From assembly GCF_008642355.1 (NCBI RefSeq), contig NZ_CP029193.1, forward strand, positions 5,046,001 through 5,110,000: a stretch of 64,000 nt of DNA, written 5' to 3'. The position numbers were made by a program, and so were the translations under genes. This stretch comes from Streptomyces venezuelae (GTDB lineage Bacteria > Actinomycetota > Actinomycetes > Streptomycetales > Streptomycetaceae). Positions 43,289 to 54,019 of this stretch are shown here, in pieces (the first letter of the stretch is position 1; each line of letters starts with the position of its first letter). Below the pieces are notes generated by a model. The model had not been told where the DNA came from. It did no database searches and was given only the letters and a program-made list of their open reading frames with translations.

Positions 43289-43372
43289 AGTCGACGGACA
43301 CCGCCATGAAGTCACTGCGGCAGAGTTCTGGTCACACGGAAGAAGCCGGACTCCACCGACGGGGGGCGCAAG

Positions 43373-44098
43373 ATGAATACGCTGCACAGCACCAGCTCGA
43401 GCGCAGTTGTCACGCGTCTCCACGACGTCGGACGGGGGTCTGAGAAGTCCGGTGCCGTGAGCGGGCGGGGGTGCGCTCGCGGCACCGGGCGTCAGCACAC
43501 CGGGTTCATGACGGTGGTTGACAGGGCTCACGGGGGAGCCGCGTACGGGGAGGGCTCGGGGGAGCGGAAGTCCCTGTCGGAGGCGGAGTTCACCGCCTAC
43601 GTACAGGAACGACGCGCCTCCCTGTACGCAACCGCCTACCACCTGACCGGCGACCGGTTCGAGGCCGAGGACCTGCTGCAGAGCGCCCTCTTCTCGACGT
43701 ACCGGGCCTGGGACCGGATCAGCGACAAGGCCGCGGTCGGGGGCTACCTCCGCCGCACCATGACCAATCTGCACATCAGCGCGTGGCGCCGCCGCAAGCT
43801 GAACGAGTACCCGACCGAGGAACTGCCGGAGACGGTGGGCGACACGGACGCGATGCGCGGCACGGAGCTGCGCGCGGTTCTCTGGCAGGCCCTGGCCCGC
43901 CTCCCCGAACTGCAGCGCACGATGCTCGTGCTCCGCTACTACGAGGGCCGTACGGACCCCGAGATCGCGGACATCCTCGACATCAGCGTCGGCACGGTGA
44001 AGTCCAGCATCTGGCGGTCGCTCCGCCGGCTGCGCGAGGACGAGGTCCTCAGCTTCGGCCGTGACGAGGAGGAGTCCTTCGGCGAGTTGGTCGCCTGA
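43373..44098 (+). CDS. sigQ: SigQ, SigE-type ECF sigma factor
   Basis: A 241-residue sigma factor divergent from afsQ1. It has a long N-terminal extension of about 70 residues, rich in Gly and Arg. Region 2 is SLYATAYHLTGDRFEAEDLL with WDRISDKAAVGGYLRRTM. Region 4 is LPELQRTMLVLRYYEGRTDP and DISVGTVKSSIWRSLRRL. Its position next to afsQ1-afsQ2 with the AfsQ1 box identifies it as SigQ, an antagonist of AfsQ1 effects in S. coelicolor. ATG 43373 follows a G-rich ribosome site. A short acidic tail follows region 4. Confidence 0.92.
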   Translation: MNTLHSTSSSAVVTRLHDVGRGSEKSGAVSGRGCARGTGRQHTGFMTVVDRAHGGAAYGEGSGERKSLSEAEFTAYVQERRASLYATAYHLTGDRFEAEDLLQSALFSTYRAWDRISDKAAVGGYLRRTMTNLHISAWRRRKLNEYPTEELPETVGDTDAMRGTELRAVLWQALARLPELQRTMLVLRYYEGRTDPEIADILDISVGTVKSSIWRSLRRLREDEVLSFGRDEEESFGELVA

Positions 44099-44190
44099 GG
44101 GGCCGGGGGAAACACGGGGGGAGTACGGGGGCCGTCGCTCCGGGGGGTTGCGACGGATGCACGGGGGACCCCACGGGGGAAACAAGTGGA

Positions 44191-44222
44191 GGACCGGAAG
44201 GCCAGGGGGGTCTTTCCGGTCC
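44191..44222 (+). terminator. Hairpin terminator after sigQ
   Basis: GGACCGGAA and TTCCGGTCC with a 14-base loop, in the 181-base gap before the uridine kinase. The 90 bases between stop and hairpin are a run of G-tracts (GGGGG repeated), possibly G-quadruplex forming. Confidence 0.65.
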
Positions 44223-44279
44223 CTCTGCTTTTCCGGGACCGCTCCGGCCGCATGGGCTGCTCCGGCCGCTCCGGTCGTT

Positions 44280-44921
44280 CTACGTGGAGGCCTGCGCCCG
44301 CGCCTTCACGCACCGGCCGGCCGCCGCCGCGGCGACCCGTCCCAACGCCTCGTCCTTCGCACAGGGGTGAGCGCCCAGCGCGGTCTGCCGCGCCACGATG
44401 GCGCGCTCCTCCCGCATGAGCCGCCAGCCGCGCCGCAGCAGGAACGGCACGGACTTGCGGCCCTCCCGCAGGTCCCGCAGCAGCCGCCGCCGGAACGTCG
44501 TCGAGGGCCGCCCCCGCAGACAGATCGCGTCGGCCAGCACGCCGAGCTCCCGGCACCGCTCCACGATGTCCGCCGCGAAGATGCCCTCGGCGACGAAGAG
44601 CGGCGTGCGCTCGATGTCCAGGGCCTCCTGCCCGACGCGTGCGCTGACGGAGATGTCGTACACCGGTACGTTCGTGCGTCCCGTCCGGCACAGCTCCTCG
44701 ATCGCGGCGACCGCCACGTCGGCGTCCCAGGAGTCCGGGGAGTCCCAGTCGATGTCCGAACTGCCCGGCACGAGCGGCAGCGTGGGGTCGCCGGCTTCCT
44801 TGTAGAAGTCGTCCAGACACAGCACGGGCAGTCCCGAGCGGGCGGCGAACGACGACTTCCCCGAGCCGGAGGGGCCCGTCAGCAGCACGACGCGGGTCGG
44901 TATCGGGGGATGGGAACCCAA
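44280..44921 (-). CDS. Uridine kinase-like P-loop kinase
   Basis: A 213-residue nucleoside kinase-like protein. Walker A is VVLLTGPSGSGKSSFAAR at about residues 11-28, followed by LPVLCLDDFYKEAGDPTLPL, DIDWDSPDSWDAD and the lid arginines (TFRRRLLRDLREG). It probably phosphorylates uridine or cytidine with GTP or ATP, fitting the nucleoside-rich neighbourhood. The start is TTG 44921 or an undetected alternative. It carries no regulon palindrome and is convergent with sigQ. Confidence 0.82.
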   Translation of the reverse strand: MGSHPPIPTRVVLLTGPSGSGKSSFAARSGLPVLCLDDFYKEAGDPTLPLVPGSSDIDWDSPDSWDADVAVAAIEELCRTGRTNVPVYDISVSARVGQEALDIERTPLFVAEGIFAADIVERCRELGVLADAICLRGRPSTTFRRRLLRDLREGRKSVPFLLRRGWRLMREERAIVARQTALGAHPCAKDEALGRVAAAAAGRCVKARAQAST

Positions 44922-45125
44922 TTCTCTGAGCCTTTGCAGCCGGAGTGGACCGCATCTCCCGACACGGCGCGTCCGTGTGGACGGGAGCCATTATCAACCG
45001 AGGCGCCGGGAAGGGGGTGCCCCGCGAGTCGGCCTTTGGTTCCGGTGGCCCCCTTCAACTACGCTACGTGCTCGCATGATTACAGAATCGGACCACCCGA
45101 CGACGCACGGATGTGAGCGGAACCC

Positions 45126-47706
<2,581 letters not shown>

Positions 47707-47720
47707 GGGGGTCCCCCGGG

Positions 47721-47773
47721 GATGTGTACGGCGTATCGTTCGCGTACAACGTACACACCGATGTGTACGGCGT
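47721..47773. promoter_or_regulatory. TetR operator region: GTACACA-CCGA-TGTGTAC and GATGTGTACGGCGT repeats
   Basis: A perfect 7-bp-arm inverted repeat lies at 47751-47768. The 14-mer GATGTGTACGGCGT occurs twice (47721-47734 and 47760-47773), 39 bases apart. This is a dense operator cluster between the FMN reductase and TetR genes. Confidence 0.7.
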
Positions 47774-47795
47774 CTACAAGGGATACGGTGTACGC

Positions 47796-48536
47796 ATGGC
47801 AGCACAGAAGAAGGCCGAGCCCGAGATCACGCTCTGGGAACGCCTGGAGCGCCCGACAGCCGCGCAGCGGACCGCGCTGACGCCGCAGAAGATCGCGGAG
47901 GTCGCGGTGAAGGTCGCCGACGCCGAGGGCTTCGCGGCGGTCACCATGCGCCGCCTCGCCGCCGAGCTGGGCGTGGCCCCCATGGCCGCGTACCGCCATG
48001 TCTCCGGCAAGGACGATCTGTACGCGCTGATGGTCGACCGGGTCACCGCCGAGGTCGTCGTCCCCGAGGACGTGACCGGCTGGCGCGAGGTGCTGCGCGC
48101 GTACGCCGTCGGGAGCCGCCACCTGATGCTGGCGCACCCCTGGCTCGCCCAGCTCCCCACGCCGCACTTCGCCCTGACGCCGAACCGGATGGCCTTGGCC
48201 GACCGGCAGCTGGCGGCGCTGGAGAACCACGGCCTGGACTCCGACACGATCATGACGGCGTTCCGCACCGTCGGTGCGTACGTGCACGGCGTCAGCCAGT
48301 CGGAGGTGGCGCTGCGCCAGTACATGCAGGACAACAACTGGACCAGTGGTGAAGAGGCGCGCGCCGGACTCGCGCCGCAGATGATGTACCTGATGGGCAC
48401 CGGCCGCTACCCGGCCTACCGGCGCTACGCACTCGGTGCGGGCCGCAAGGACGACGCCGACTGGCAGTTCGAGACGGGCCTCGACTGCGTCCTGGACGGC
48501 ATCGCGGTCCGGCTCGGCCTGGAATCGCGGGCGTGA
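47796..48536 (+). CDS. TetR-family transcriptional regulator
   Basis: A 246-residue repressor with TetR_C1-type C-terminus. The helix-turn-helix is TPQKIAEVAVKVADAEGFAA, then VTMRRLAAELGVAPMAAYRHVSGKDDLYALM at about residues 43-73. ATG 47796 directly follows the operator palindromes, so it is probably autoregulatory. The divergent targets are the FMN reductase and the DHA2 exporter. The ligand is unknown. Confidence 0.87.
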   Translation: MAAQKKAEPEITLWERLERPTAAQRTALTPQKIAEVAVKVADAEGFAAVTMRRLAAELGVAPMAAYRHVSGKDDLYALMVDRVTAEVVVPEDVTGWREVLRAYAVGSRHLMLAHPWLAQLPTPHFALTPNRMALADRQLAALENHGLDSDTIMTAFRTVGAYVHGVSQSEVALRQYMQDNNWTSGEEARAGLAPQMMYLMGTGRYPAYRRYALGAGRKDDADWQFETGLDCVLDGIAVRLGLESRA

Positions 48537-48576
48537 CGGAGCCCCGGCCTCCTGGACGGAGGGGGCCGGGGCTCCG
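48537..48576. terminator. Bidirectional 13-bp stem terminator
   Basis: CGGAGCCCCGGCC (48537-48549) pairs perfectly with GGCCGGGGCTCCG (48564-48576), between the TetR gene and the convergent aldehyde-dehydrogenase gene. Confidence 0.8.
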
Positions 48577-48591
48577 TGGTGCGGGGAGTGG

Positions 48592-49479
48592 CTAGTACGC
48601 CGAGCCGGACGCGCCCAGCGACCCCGTGGGGTGCCAGACCGTCTTGGTCTCCAGGAAGGCCGTCAGGCGGTGCGTGCCGGGGTCGGCCGACCAGTCCACA
48701 GGCTGTGGACGGACGACGCGCTTGAGGTTGTCCGCCGCGGCGGCCTCGAGCTCCTTGGCCAGGACGGCGTCCTCGACGCCCGCGAGGTCGATCGCGTTCA
48801 CGTCCTGGTGCGCGGCGAGCGACGGGGCGATCTCCGCCGTACGGCCCGACAGGATGTTCACGACGCCGCCGGGCAGGTCGGAGGTGGCGAGCACCTCGCC
48901 GAGGGAGAGCGCGGGAAGCGGGGAGTCCTCGCTCGCGATCACCACGGCCGTGTTGCCCGTCGCGATCACGGGGGCGATCACCGAGACCAGGCCGAGGAAC
49001 GACGACTGCCGCGGGGCGACGACCGTCACCACGCCCGTCGGCTCCGGCGAGGAGAGGTTGAAGAAGGGGCCCGCGACGGGGTTGCCGCCGCCCACGATCT
49101 GGGCGACCTTGTCGGTCCAGCCCGCGTACCAGACCCAGCGGTCGATCGCCGCGTCCACCACAGCGGCGGCCTTCGACTTGGACAGGCCCTCCGCCTCGGC
49201 GACCTCGCGGACGAACTGCTCCTTGCGGCCCTCCAGCATCTCCGCGACGCGGTAGAGGATCTGACCGCGCAGGTAGGCCGTCCTGCCTGCCCAGCCGGCC
49301 TGCGCCTTGCGCGCGGCGACGACCGCGTCACGCGCGTCCTTGCGGGACGAGAGCGGGGCGTTGGCCAGCCAGTTGTCCTTCGAGTCCGTCACCTCGTACA
49401 CCCGGCCGCTCTCGGAACGCGGGAACTTACCGCCCACGTACAGCTTGTAGGTCTTGAAGACGCTCAAACGGTCAGACAT
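48592..49479 (-). CDS. Truncated aldehyde dehydrogenase-like protein
   Basis: A 295-residue protein matching only part of the aldehyde dehydrogenase fold. The N-terminal NAD-binding half is readable (LYVGGKFPRSESGRVYEV, VVTVVAPRQSSFLGLVSVIA, ATGNTAVVIASEDSPLPALS). The segment with the catalytic Cys and the C-terminal domain are missing. The last 60 residues run DLAGVEDAVLAKELEAAAAD to a short family-specific end (RPQPVDWSADPGTHRLTAFL), so it is not a simple frameshift. It overlaps the complete dehydrogenase gene by 8 bases. The role is unknown: possibly a regulatory or partner subunit. Confidence 0.8.
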   Translation of the reverse strand: MSDRLSVFKTYKLYVGGKFPRSESGRVYEVTDSKDNWLANAPLSSRKDARDAVVAARKAQAGWAGRTAYLRGQILYRVAEMLEGRKEQFVREVAEAEGLSKSKAAAVVDAAIDRWVWYAGWTDKVAQIVGGGNPVAGPFFNLSSPEPTGVVTVVAPRQSSFLGLVSVIAPVIATGNTAVVIASEDSPLPALSLGEVLATSDLPGGVVNILSGRTAEIAPSLAAHQDVNAIDLAGVEDAVLAKELEAAAADNLKRVVRPQPVDWSADPGTHRLTAFLETKTVWHPTGSLGASGSAY

Positions 49480-50908
49480 CGAGGTACGCCTCCAGGCCGT
49501 GACGACCGCCCTCGCGGCCGTAACCCGATTCCTTGTAGCCGCCGAAGGGCGAGGTCGGGTCGAACTTGTTGAACGTGTTGGCCCAGATGACGCCCGCGCG
49601 CAGGCGGTCGGCGACCGCGAGGATGCGGGAGCCCTTCTCCGTCCAGATGCCGGCGGAGAGGCCGTACTGGGTGTTGTTGGCCTTGGCGACGGCCTCTTCC
49701 GGCGTACGGAAGGTCAGCACCGAGAGCACCGGGCCGAAGATCTCGTCGCGGGCGACGGTGTGCGCCTGCGTGACGTTGGTGAAGAGCGTCGGCGCGAACC
49801 AGTAGCCGGACGAGGGCAGTTCGCACGGGGCGGACCAGCGCTCCGCGCCCTCCGCCTCGCCGGTGTCGGCGAGGGCGGTGATGCGGGCGAGCTGCTCGGC
49901 GGAGTTGATGGCGCCGATGTCGGTGTTCTTGTCCAGCGGGTCGCCGAGGCGGAGTGTGGACAGGCGGCGCTTCAGGGCGTCGAGCACCTCGTCCTGGACC
50001 GACTCCTGCACGAGGAGACGCGAGCCCGCGCAGCAGACCTGGCCCTGGTTGAAGAAGATGCCGGTGACGATGCCCTCGACGGCCTGGTCGATGGGCGCGT
50101 CGTCGAAGACGATGTTCGCGCCCTTGCCGCCCAGTTCGAGCGTGACCTTCTTGTCGGTGCCCGCGACCTGGCGCGCGATGGCCTTGCCGACGGCGGTCGA
50201 GCCGGTGAAGGCGACCTTGTTCACGTCCGGGTGGGCGGTCAGGGCCGCGCCCGCGTCGCCGTATCCGGGAAGGATGTTGACGACGCCCTTGGGCAGGCCC
50301 GCCTGGCGGCAGATGTCCGCGAAGAACAGGGCGCTCAGCGGGGTCGTCTCGGCGGGCTTCAGGACGACCGTGTTGCCGGTCGCGAGCGCCGGGGCGATCT
50401 TCCAGGCCAGCATCAGGAGCGGGAAGTTCCACGGGATGACCTGGCCCGCGACACCCAGGGGTGCCGGGTTCGGGCCGTACCCCGCGTGGTCGAGCTTGTC
50501 GGCCCAGCCCGCGTAGTAGAAGAAGTGCGCGGCGACCAGGGGGAGGTCGGCGTCGCGCGTCTCCTTGATGGGCTTGCCGTTGTCGAGGGTCTCCAGGACG
50601 GCCAGCTCGCGGCTGCGCTCCTGGATGATCCGGGCGATGCGGAAGAGGTACTTGGCGCGCTCGGCGCCCGGCAGCGCCGACCACTTCTCGAAGGCCTTGC
50701 GGGCGGCCTTCACCGCGCGGTCGACGTCCTCGGAGGAGGCCTGCGCGACCTCGGAGAGGACCTCTTCGGTGGACGGGGAGACCGTCTTGAAGACCTTGCC
50801 GTCGGCGGCCTCGGTGAACTCGCCGTCGATGAACAGGCCGTAGCTCGGCGCGATGTCGACGACGGAGCGCGACTCGGGCGCCGGAGCGTACTCGAAGGGG
50901 GAAGTCAT
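49472..50908 (-). CDS. Aldehyde dehydrogenase
   Basis: A 478-residue complete NAD(P)-dependent aldehyde dehydrogenase. Seen are GVAGQVIPWNFPLLMLAWKI, FTGSTAVGKAIA, the Glu motif VTLELGGKGANIVF and the catalytic-Cys region FNQGQVCCAGSRL, and late RDEIFGPVLSVLTFRT. It sits 5 bases after deoC, whose product, acetaldehyde, is its plausible substrate. It is second in the deoC-ALDH-ALDH operon. Confidence 0.91.
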   Translation of the reverse strand: MTSPFEYAPAPESRSVVDIAPSYGLFIDGEFTEAADGKVFKTVSPSTEEVLSEVAQASSEDVDRAVKAARKAFEKWSALPGAERAKYLFRIARIIQERSRELAVLETLDNGKPIKETRDADLPLVAAHFFYYAGWADKLDHAGYGPNPAPLGVAGQVIPWNFPLLMLAWKIAPALATGNTVVLKPAETTPLSALFFADICRQAGLPKGVVNILPGYGDAGAALTAHPDVNKVAFTGSTAVGKAIARQVAGTDKKVTLELGGKGANIVFDDAPIDQAVEGIVTGIFFNQGQVCCAGSRLLVQESVQDEVLDALKRRLSTLRLGDPLDKNTDIGAINSAEQLARITALADTGEAEGAERWSAPCELPSSGYWFAPTLFTNVTQAHTVARDEIFGPVLSVLTFRTPEEAVAKANNTQYGLSAGIWTEKGSRILAVADRLRAGVIWANTFNKFDPTSPFGGYKESGYGREGGRHGLEAYLDV

Positions 50909-50913
50909 GGTGA

Positions 50914-51852
50914 TCAGTCCACCGTCACGTAGTCGGGGCCGGAGTAGCGGCCGGTGGCCAGCTTCTGACGCTGCATGAGCAGGTCGTTGAGGAGCGAAGA
51001 GGCACCGAAGCGGAACCAGTGGTTGTCCAGCCAGTCGGGACCGGCCGTCTCGTTCACCAGCACGAGGAACTTCACCGCGTCCTTGGTCGACCGGATGCCG
51101 CCCGCGGGCTTCACACCGATCTGCACCCCGGTCTGCGCACGGAAGTCGCGGACGGCCTCCAGCATGAGCAGGGTGTTGGCCGGGGTGGCGTTGACGCCGA
51201 CCTTGCCGGTCGAGGTCTTGATGAAGTCGGCGCCCGCGATCATGCCGATCCAGCTGGCGCGCTTGATGTTGTCGTACGTCGAGAGCTCACCGGTCTCGAA
51301 GATGACCTTCAGGCGGGCGGTGCCGCAGGCCTCCTTCACGGCGCGGATCTGCTCGAACACCGTCATGTAGTCACCCGACAGGAACGCGCCCCGGTCGATG
51401 ACCATGTCGATCTCGTCGGCGCCCGCCGCGACGGCCTCGCGCACGTCGCCCAGCTTCACCTCGATCGCCGCGCGGCCCGCGGGGAAGGCGGTCGCGACGG
51501 ACGCGACCTTCACGCCGCTGTTCCCGACGGCCTCCTTGGCGGTGGCGACCATGTCCGGATAGACGCAGACGGCCGCGGTGCGGGGGGTCCCGCGGTCGGT
51601 CGGGTCCGGGTTCACGGCCTTCGCGCCGAGCGCCCGGACCTTGCCCGGGGTGTCGGCGCCCTCCAGCGTGGTCAGGTCGATCATCGAAATGGCCAGGTCG
51701 ATGGCGTACGCCTTCGCCGTGGTCTTGATCGAACGGGTACCGAGCGAGGCGGCACGCGCCTCCAGGCCGACCGCGTCGACGCCGGGCAGCCCGTGAAGGA
51801 AGCGGCGGAGCGTGCTGTCGGACGCTGTCACGTCAGCGAATGCAGTGGGCAT
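50914..51852 (-). CDS. deoC: Deoxyribose-phosphate aldolase
   Basis: A 312-residue class I aldolase that splits 2-deoxyribose-5-phosphate to acetaldehyde and glyceraldehyde-3-phosphate. Catalytic Lys is in DFIKTSTGKVGVNATPANTLL, and a second active Lys in GVKPAGGIRSTKDAV. The DeoC fold is complete: VCVYPDMVATAKEAVGNSGV and EIDMVIDRGAFLSGDYM. ATG 51852 (or GTG 51858) has no Shine-Dalgarno sequence and the leader is very short. The regulon palindrome TCTACGCGCGTAGC lies 19 bases upstream. It heads an operon with two aldehyde dehydrogenase genes. Confidence 0.93.
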   Translation of the reverse strand: MPTAFADVTASDSTLRRFLHGLPGVDAVGLEARAASLGTRSIKTTAKAYAIDLAISMIDLTTLEGADTPGKVRALGAKAVNPDPTDRGTPRTAAVCVYPDMVATAKEAVGNSGVKVASVATAFPAGRAAIEVKLGDVREAVAAGADEIDMVIDRGAFLSGDYMTVFEQIRAVKEACGTARLKVIFETGELSTYDNIKRASWIGMIAGADFIKTSTGKVGVNATPANTLLMLEAVRDFRAQTGVQIGVKPAGGIRSTKDAVKFLVLVNETAGPDWLDNHWFRFGASSLLNDLLMQRQKLATGRYSGPDYVTVD

Positions 51853-51870
51853 GGTCACGAGGGGAGCATA

Positions 51871-51884
51871 TCTACGCGCGTAGC
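51871..51884 (-). promoter_or_regulatory. Nucleoside-regulon palindrome before deoC
   Basis: TCTACGCGCGTAGC matches the consensus at 13 of 14 positions. On the minus strand its end reads TAGATA, a good -10, and transcription would start only 4-10 bases before the deoC start codons. Confidence 0.75.
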
Positions 51885-51951
51885 TGCTGTACAGGGGGAG
51901 TACGGGGGGAGGCCCCGGGGCGCCCGCACCGGCTTCAGGCAGAATCAGGGT

Positions 51952-52587
51952 ATGAGCGACCCTCGAGACCCCGTGGCGGAGCCCGCCTACAAGGACCGCA
52001 CCTTCCGGTCCCCGGCCGGCATCGCCGGCGGCGTCCTGCTGCTCGCCCTCGGCGCCTGGCTCGGCGTCGACGCGGTGATCCGCGGCGAGGGCCGCACCCC
52101 GTGGCTCGCGCTCGCCGGGCTGCTCCTCGCGGTGCCCCTTGTCGTCGCCTTCACGGTACGGCCCGTCGTGTACGCCAACGACGACCGGCTCCGGATCCGC
52201 AACCCCTTCCGCACCATCACGCTGCCGTGGGCGTCCGTCGCGTCGCTCCGCTCCGGCTACTCCAACGAGGTCCTCACCAACGACGGCGCCAAGTACCAGC
52301 TCTGGGCGATCCCCGTCTCGCTGCGCGGCCGCAAGCGGGCGGCGCGCAGGAAGTCGCAGGCCGCCGCGGCGGGCGACCCGACGGGCGGCCGTCCCTTCCT
52401 CGACCCCCACGCGCCGCCCACCCGCGCGCCGGGCGACCTCTCCATGGACGAGCTCCGCGAACTCGCCGAACGGCGCGCCCAGGAGGAGTCCGCGCAGGGC
52501 GAGCCGGTGGTGCGCTGGGCGTACGAGATCGTGGCGCCGTGCGCGGCGGGGGCGGTGCTCCTCGCGGTGCTGCTCGCGGTGACCTGA
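51952..52587 (+). CDS. PH-domain membrane protein
   Basis: A 211-residue membrane protein with a PH (bPH-like) domain. Two helices lie at about residues 22-44 (GIAGGVLLLALGAWLGVDAV) and 50-70. The PH strands follow (VVYANDDRLRIRNPFRTITL, PWASVASLRSGYSNEVLTND). The C-terminus has a third segment (APCAAGAVLLAVLLAV). The small PH family is frequent in actinobacteria and has no known catalytic function. It is divergent from deoC with a 99-base gap. Confidence 0.82.
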   Translation: MSDPRDPVAEPAYKDRTFRSPAGIAGGVLLLALGAWLGVDAVIRGEGRTPWLALAGLLLAVPLVVAFTVRPVVYANDDRLRIRNPFRTITLPWASVASLRSGYSNEVLTNDGAKYQLWAIPVSLRGRKRAARRKSQAAAAGDPTGGRPFLDPHAPPTRAPGDLSMDELRELAERRAQEESAQGEPVVRWAYEIVAPCAAGAVLLAVLLAVT

Positions 52588-52632
52588 GGCGCGGTCGGTT
52601 GCCGTGGTGCCGGGCGTCCGCGCCGGGCCCGG

Positions 52633-53865
52633 TCACGGTGGGCCGTGCCAGCCCAGGAGCATGTGGCCGCCGCACACCGCCGACGTGAGCGCCGCCGCGG
52701 TCAGCACCGTCACGAGTACGTGTGCCCTCGCGCGCGCCAGCGCCGCGGCGACCGGCAGCAGCAGCGGGAAGCCGGGCAGCAGGAAGCGGGCCCGGGGGAA
52801 GTAGACGCCGCTGCTGCCGAGCACGATCACGAGCAGCAGACCGCTGAAGATCAGCAGGGGCAGCGGCTGTCGGTCGCCGACCGAGAGCACGAACAGCACG
52901 ACGGCGCCCAGCAGGACGACCGTCACCATCGCCACGAACAGCGCGGGCCGCTCGGTGACGAACAGGTCCCGCATCCGCCGCCACGTCGCGACGCCGCCGT
53001 CCCACTCGTTGCGCCACAGCTTCTGTACGGCGAAGTACCCGTCCCAGCGGCCGAGGCGCAGGCCCACCCAGCCGACGTACGCGAGCCAGCCGAGGGGGGC
53101 GATGAGGGCGCCGATGAGCGGGCGGACGGGGCGGGGTGTGCGGGCGTCGGATGGGCGGGGCAGGGTGAGCAGGGCGCTCAGGGAGACCGCCGCGGCCACC
53201 GCCACGCCCGTGGGCCGGGTGAGACCCGCCAGTGCGGCGAGGGAGCCCGCCCACAGCCATCGACCGCTGAGGACCGCGTACAGCGACCACGCGCACAGCG
53301 CCGTGAACAGGGACTCCGTGTAGCCCATCCACTGCACGAGCGCCACGGGCAGGCTGCCCCAGAGCACGGCCAGGACGACCCCGGCCCTGCGGCCGTACAG
53401 CCGGTCGCCCACCGCGAAGATCCCCCACGCGGCGAGCACCGAGGCGCCCACCGACACCGAGAGGCCCGCGGCGCCCCGCGGCAGCCACGGCACGAGGGCG
53501 TCGCCCGCCCTGACGAGCAGCGGGTAGAGCGGGAAGAAGGCGAGGTTGTTGCCGTCGATGCGGGTGCCGAGCTCGTGGGCGTAACCGTTCTGGGCGATCT
53601 TCAGGTACCAGTCGCAGTCCCACGACTCCATGAGCAGGTGCCGTACGCTCCGGCGGTCGCGGTGGGCCCACACGGTGAACACCAGGAGGCCGAGCGCGCG
53701 GACGGCCGTGTACGCGGCGAGGGCGGGCCAGGCGTGGCGGAGGGCGGCGGCGGTGCGGGCCCTCAGGCACGGCGGCGTGGGCGCGGTGCCGTGCGGGGGC
53801 CTGGACGCGGGCGCGGGGACGCGGGTGGGGGCGGCGGTCGAGGGCTCGGAGAATCCGTACGGCAC
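52633..53865 (-). CDS. GPI-mannosyltransferase-like (PIG-V type) membrane glycosyltransferase
   Basis: A predicted polytopic membrane protein of about 410 residues with roughly 10 helices. The motif DCDWYLKIAQNGYAH near residue 80 carries the acidic pair of GT-C mannosyltransferases, and PLYPLLVRAGD, YTESLFTALCAWSLYAVL and LAGLTRPTGVAVAAA follow, as in PIG-V/mannosyltransferase families. GTG 53865 has GGGAG 8 bases upstream; GTG 53940 lies beyond a hairpin and is less likely. It probably transfers mannose from a polyprenyl donor to a secreted or cell-wall target (inference). Confidence 0.8.
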   Translation of the reverse strand: MPYGFSEPSTAAPTRVPAPASRPPHGTAPTPPCLRARTAAALRHAWPALAAYTAVRALGLLVFTVWAHRDRRSVRHLLMESWDCDWYLKIAQNGYAHELGTRIDGNNLAFFPLYPLLVRAGDALVPWLPRGAAGLSVSVGASVLAAWGIFAVGDRLYGRRAGVVLAVLWGSLPVALVQWMGYTESLFTALCAWSLYAVLSGRWLWAGSLAALAGLTRPTGVAVAAAVSLSALLTLPRPSDARTPRPVRPLIGALIAPLGWLAYVGWVGLRLGRWDGYFAVQKLWRNEWDGGVATWRRMRDLFVTERPALFVAMVTVVLLGAVVLFVLSVGDRQPLPLLIFSGLLLVIVLGSSGVYFPRARFLLPGFPLLLPVAAALARARAHVLVTVLTAAALTSAVCGGHMLLGWHGPP

Positions 53866-53897
53866 TGCGGCGGCTCCCGGAACGTGAAAGTGCGCTA

Positions 53898-53924
53898 CCG
53901 GTCGTCCCTTCCTGGGAAGACCGG
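53898..53924. terminator. Imperfect hairpin between mannosyltransferase and phosphomannomutase genes
   Basis: CCGGTCGTCCC and GGGAAGACCGG, 11-bp stem with one mismatch, loop TTCCT, about 95 bases after the phosphomannomutase stop. Confidence 0.5.
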
Positions 53925-54019
53925 CAGCGCACCGGGTCACTGCGGCAGTCGCGTCGTGGAACCACTCGGACGGGTGGCCGGGGCGGCCGGGGTGGCGCGG
54001 GTGGTTGCGGTGGGTCGAG

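Noticed and set aside
44099..44190. G-tract-rich stretch after sigQ as a distinct element
   Set aside because: G-runs are plausible for G-quadruplex formation, but short GGGGG runs are common in Streptomyces intergenic DNA. Noted under the terminator only.
53866..53940. Start of the mannosyltransferase-like gene at GTG 53940
   Set aside because: It would place the terminator-like hairpin inside the coding sequence and has no ribosome site. GTG 53865 has GGGAG at good spacing.
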